A stretch of 11,713 bases of DNA from Puniceicoccales bacterium. Lineage in GTDB: Bacteria; Verrucomicrobiota; Verrucomicrobiia; Opitutales; JAIRKQ01. The notes under the pieces were generated by a model. That model did no database searches. It was not told the origin of the DNA and saw only the letters and a list, made by a program, of their open reading frames with translations. Shown here in pieces: positions 1 through 11,713 of this stretch. Numbering within the stretch: position 1 is the stretch's first letter; each line of letters starts with the position of its first letter. A program made the position numbers and the translations under genes. Where the stretch lies: NCBI GenBank assembly GCA_031273725.1, contig JAISRG010000068.1, positions 1 to 11,713 on the forward strand, written 5' to 3'.

Positions 1-70
1 ATATAGAGGAATAGAAAAAGATTGCCTCTGAGCAAAGAAAAAATATGAAGGGAGTAAAAAGGAAGAAGTT

Positions 71-940
71 ATGGCAAAAGCATGTTCGTTGGATTTGAGG
101 GAGAAGGTGATGGAATATATAAAAGAGGGAAAGAGGAAAATGGAAGCAGCAAAGGTATTTAGACTGAACCGAAAAACCATATACCGCTGGGGAAAGAAGC
201 AGAAAGAAGGGAGATTAGCAGTGACGAAGCGCAAGGCCTATAAGCCGCAGAAATTGGACCCGGAGGCGTTGAGGAATACATCAAGAACAATCCGGATAAG
301 ACATTGAAAGAGATAGGAGCGGCATTTGGAGCAAAAGATGCTTCCGTATTTTATAGAATAAGGCAGCTTGGGATTAGCTATAAAAAAAAATCATATTATA
401 CAAGGAGCGGGATGAAGAAAAGCGGAAAGCATTCACGAAATTCATCAATCAAAAGCAAGTAAAAGATCTTGTTTTCGTAGATGAATCCGGCATAAACCAT
501 CAAGACATCAAAGAATATGCCTGGTCGGAAAAAGGAATTAGAGTCATCTGAGAAAGATCTGGAGCTGCCCGCCATAGGCGGACAACAGTTATCGCGGGGA
601 TCTGTAAGAGAAAAATCCCCCATTTTACTTCGATGATTACATGAATACCGACAACTTTTGCATTTGGCTGGAAAAAGTTTTATGCCCAGAATTGCGTCCC
701 GGGCAAGCCGTCATCATGGATAACGCCGCATTCCATTAATCCCCTCGTATCCGCGAAATCATCGAAAATGTCGGCTGTCAATTGCTCTACTTGCCGCCTT
801 ATTCGCCGGACCTCAACCCTATCGAGCACTACTGGGCCTGGCTTAAGAGTAAACTCTCCAACCTCTGGCGCCATATTGCTGATTTTTATGACAGACCTTC
901 TCTCGCTCTCAATCTTAATTATGGGGCCACTTCCGTCTAG
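71..940 (+). pseudogene. IS630-family transposase, multiply disrupted
   Basis: The encoded protein would be a DDE transposase with an N-terminal helix-turn-helix (MAKACSLDLREKV..., NRKTIYRW) and a C-terminal RNase H-like catalytic domain. The ATG at 71 is preceded by a good ribosome binding site (AAGGAAG). Against copy 2 and family logic, the frame is lost by a one-base deletion near 271-277, shifts again at an A9 run (382-390), meets TGA at 549-551, shifts near 612-628, meets TAA at 737-739 and ends at TAG 938-940. All three catalytic positions are still readable across the frames: D in VFVDESG (480-482), D in IMDNAAFH (719-721) and E in LNPIEHYW (824-826). The decay therefore looks fairly recent. 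The A9 shift could be a programmed frameshift instead of damage, but the two stops cannot be explained that way. Confidence 0.9.
382..390 (+). other. A9 run at transposase frame junction
   Basis: Nine consecutive A bases sit where the helix-turn-helix part of the transposase passes into the DDE part. Upstream, the frame reads YRIRQLGISYKKK. The catalytic domain (YKERDEEKRKAF...) lies in the -1 frame. Copy 2 has eight A bases at the same spot (11659-11666), which puts its downstream part in the +1 frame. The run could be a slippage or frameshift site, or simply a homopolymer that gains and loses bases. Confidence 0.5.
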
Positions 941-948
941 TGCACTAT
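936..948. repeat. Right terminal inverted repeat of IS copy 1
   Basis: On the minus strand this reads ATAGTGCACTAGA. It matches the left end of copy 2 (ATAGTGGAATAGA, 11279-11291) at 11 of 13 bases and the left end of copy 1 (3-15) at 10 of 13. The transposase stop codon TAG (938-940) lies inside the repeat, which is typical of compact IS630 elements. Confidence 0.6.
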
Positions 949-1040
949 GTATCCTTTCTTCGCAATCTGGCAAAATATTTTTAGTATAGTATATAAACAC
1001 ATATTAGTTTAGCACAGTATGTTCCACCTCTTTTTATTAT

Positions 1041-11165
<10,125 letters not shown>

Positions 11166-11171
11166 GCAAAC

Positions 11172-11200
11172 AATGTAAAAAATTTTAAAAAAAAAGTCAA
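11172..11200 (-). promoter_or_regulatory. Candidate sigma-70 promoter immediately upstream of the giant gene
   Basis: On the minus strand TTGACT (11195-11200) is followed after 17 bases of T and A runs by TACATT (11172-11177). That is five of six and four of six consensus bases with ideal spacing. The ATG at 11165 lies only six bases below the -10 box, so a transcript from here would be leaderless or nearly so. This would fit the absence of a Shine-Dalgarno sequence. AT-rich DNA can produce such matches by chance. Confidence 0.4.
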
Positions 11201-11263
11201 GACATGTAACATAAATTATCTGTGAGTTGCAAAAATAAAAATCAAAAACCCAAACCAAGTCTT

Positions 11264-11269
11264 ATTATA
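11264..11269 (-). promoter_or_regulatory. Consensus -10 box TATAAT near the IS edge, facing the giant gene
   Basis: A perfect TATAAT reads toward the giant gene about 100 bases above its ATG and about 10 bases outside the left end of IS copy 2. The -35 region would fall inside the IS end (about 11285-11293) and is poor (TTCTAT or TTTCTA). If used, it would give a roughly 90-base AT-rich leader and a hybrid IS-dependent promoter. Confidence 0.3.
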
Positions 11270-11278
11270 ACTTCCCAT

Positions 11279-11713
11279 ATAGTGGAATAGAAAAAGATTG
11301 CCTCAGAGCAAAGAAAAGATACGAAGGAAGTAAAAAGGAAGAAGTTATGGCAAAAGCATGTTCGTTAGATCTGAGGGAGAAGGTGATGGCATATATAAAA
11401 GAAGAGAAAAAGAAAATGGAAGCAGCAATGGTATTTAGACTGAACCGAAAAATCATATACCGCTGGGAAAAGAGACAAAAAGAGAGGAGATTAGCAGTGG
11501 CGAAGAGCAAGGCCTATAAGCCGCAGAAATTGTACCCAGAGGAGTTGAGAGAGTACATCAAGAACAATCCGGATAAGACATTGAAAGAGATAGGGGCGGC
11601 ATTTGGAGCAAGTGATGCTTCTGTTCTTTACAGAATAAGGCAGCTTGGGATTACTTATAAAAAAAATCATATTATACAAGGAGCTGGACGAAGAAAAGCG
11701 GAGAGCATTCACG
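11279..11713 (+). mobile_element. IS630-family insertion sequence, copy 2 (cut by the window end)
   Basis: The element starts with the terminal repeat ATAGTGGAATAGA (11279-11291) and is about 90% identical to copy 1 over the shared stretch, in the same orientation. Differences are spread along the whole overlap, so the two copies did not arise from one very recent duplication. The right part lies outside the window. Its left end sits about 110 bases upstream of the giant gene's ATG. Confidence 0.85.
11347..11713 (+). CDS. IS630-family transposase, N-terminal part (truncated by window end)
   Basis: The frame is open from ATG 11347, with an AAGGAAG ribosome binding site just upstream, for 122 codons to the window end. 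It encodes the helix-turn-helix DNA-binding half (MAKACSLDLREKV..., NRKIIYRWEKRQ, then LREYIKNNPDKTLKEIGAAF). It lacks the one-base deletion seen in copy 1. After the A8 run (11659-11666) the reading continues as NHIIQGAGRRKAESIH, while the expected catalytic-domain start YKELDEEKRRAFT lies in the +1 frame. Either this copy is also frameshifted or it relies on slippage to join the two halves. The DDE residues are outside the window. Confidence 0.8.
   Translation, partial: MAKACSLDLREKVMAYIKEEKKKMEAAMVFRLNRKIIYRWEKRQKERRLAVAKSKAYKPQKLYPEELREYIKNNPDKTLKEIGAAFGASDASVLYRIRQLGITYKKNHIIQGAGRRKAESIH

Larger units (their letters stand above)
3..948 (+). mobile_element. IS630-family insertion sequence, copy 1 (degenerate)
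   Basis: This is a nearly full-length IS630/Tc1-mariner-type element. It has imperfect terminal inverted repeats: ATAGAGGAATAGA at 3-15 and, read on the minus strand, ATAGTGCACTAGA at 936-948 (10 of 13 match). They enclose one transposase gene on the plus strand. The first 434 bases align with the right-hand copy from 11277 at roughly 90% identity (about 41 differences counted by eye), so this is a repeated element in this genome. IS630 elements normally duplicate a TA dinucleotide. A TA lies just outside the right repeat (950-951), but the left edge is at the window boundary, so the exact ends are uncertain by a few bases. The transposase is broken, so this copy cannot move on its own. Confidence 0.85.

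Noticed and set aside
680..1000. Minus-strand open frame of 106 codons across the left IS end
   Set aside because: It is antisense to the transposase DDE region and crosses the IS terminus. The plus strand explains the sequence (DNAAFH, PYSPDLNPIEHYW).
949..1040. Possible terminator downstream of the giant gene
   Set aside because: The stretch is AT-rich with short TATA-type repeats, but I found no GC-rich stem followed by a T run on the minus strand.
11166..11258. Extension of the giant protein to TTG 11258, adding a hydrophobic 31-residue N-terminus that could look like a signal or membrane anchor
   Set aside because: The start is TTG with no good ribosome binding site, the residues look like translated AT-rich spacer, and both candidate promoter elements lie in or next to this stretch. 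The ATG at 11165 is the simpler start.

Overview
The window is essentially one giant bacterial gene on the minus strand (1041-11165), bracketed by two same-orientation copies of an IS630-type insertion sequence on the plus strand. The left copy (about 3-948) is nearly complete but broken. The right copy (from about 11279) runs off the window end. No other host gene, tRNA, rRNA or CRISPR array is visible.

The giant gene encodes about 3,374 residues without an internal stop. Its C-terminal third carries a superfamily-2 helicase-like ATPase: a Walker A P-loop (MGSGKT, residues 2173-2178), a DEVH Walker B box (2313-2316), an MSGT motif (2621-2624), GTD (2808-2810) and a QAVMRERK motif VI (2835-2842). 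From memory this order and wording match the large proteins of the DUF3638/DUF3645 family, known from eukaryotes and from some intracellular bacteria. The N-terminal part has a second conserved-looking block (GW..., KGHCAY, NSGGG, QRSGNC) suggestive of a permuted papain-like cysteine hydrolase. Between these lie a charged heptad-like segment, a probably beta-rich region and one TPR-like helix pair. A polyglutamine tract and an ELET repeat lie between the ATPase core and the C-terminal domain.

The organism cannot be named. AT-rich DNA, decayed IS copies, and a giant protein with eukaryote-like features suggest a host-associated or amoeba-living bacterium (for example a Chlamydia-related or Holosporales/Rickettsiales-type lineage). 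This is inference. The giant protein could be a secreted effector, since it has a polar, Gly/Ser/Asn-rich N-terminus and no Sec signal, but nothing in the window proves secretion.

Layout: 3-948 IS copy 1, with transposase pseudogene 71-940; 949-1040 short spacer without a clear terminator; 1041-11165 giant gene (minus); 11166-11278 its AT-rich upstream region with candidate promoters; 11279-11713 IS copy 2 with a truncated transposase reading frame.
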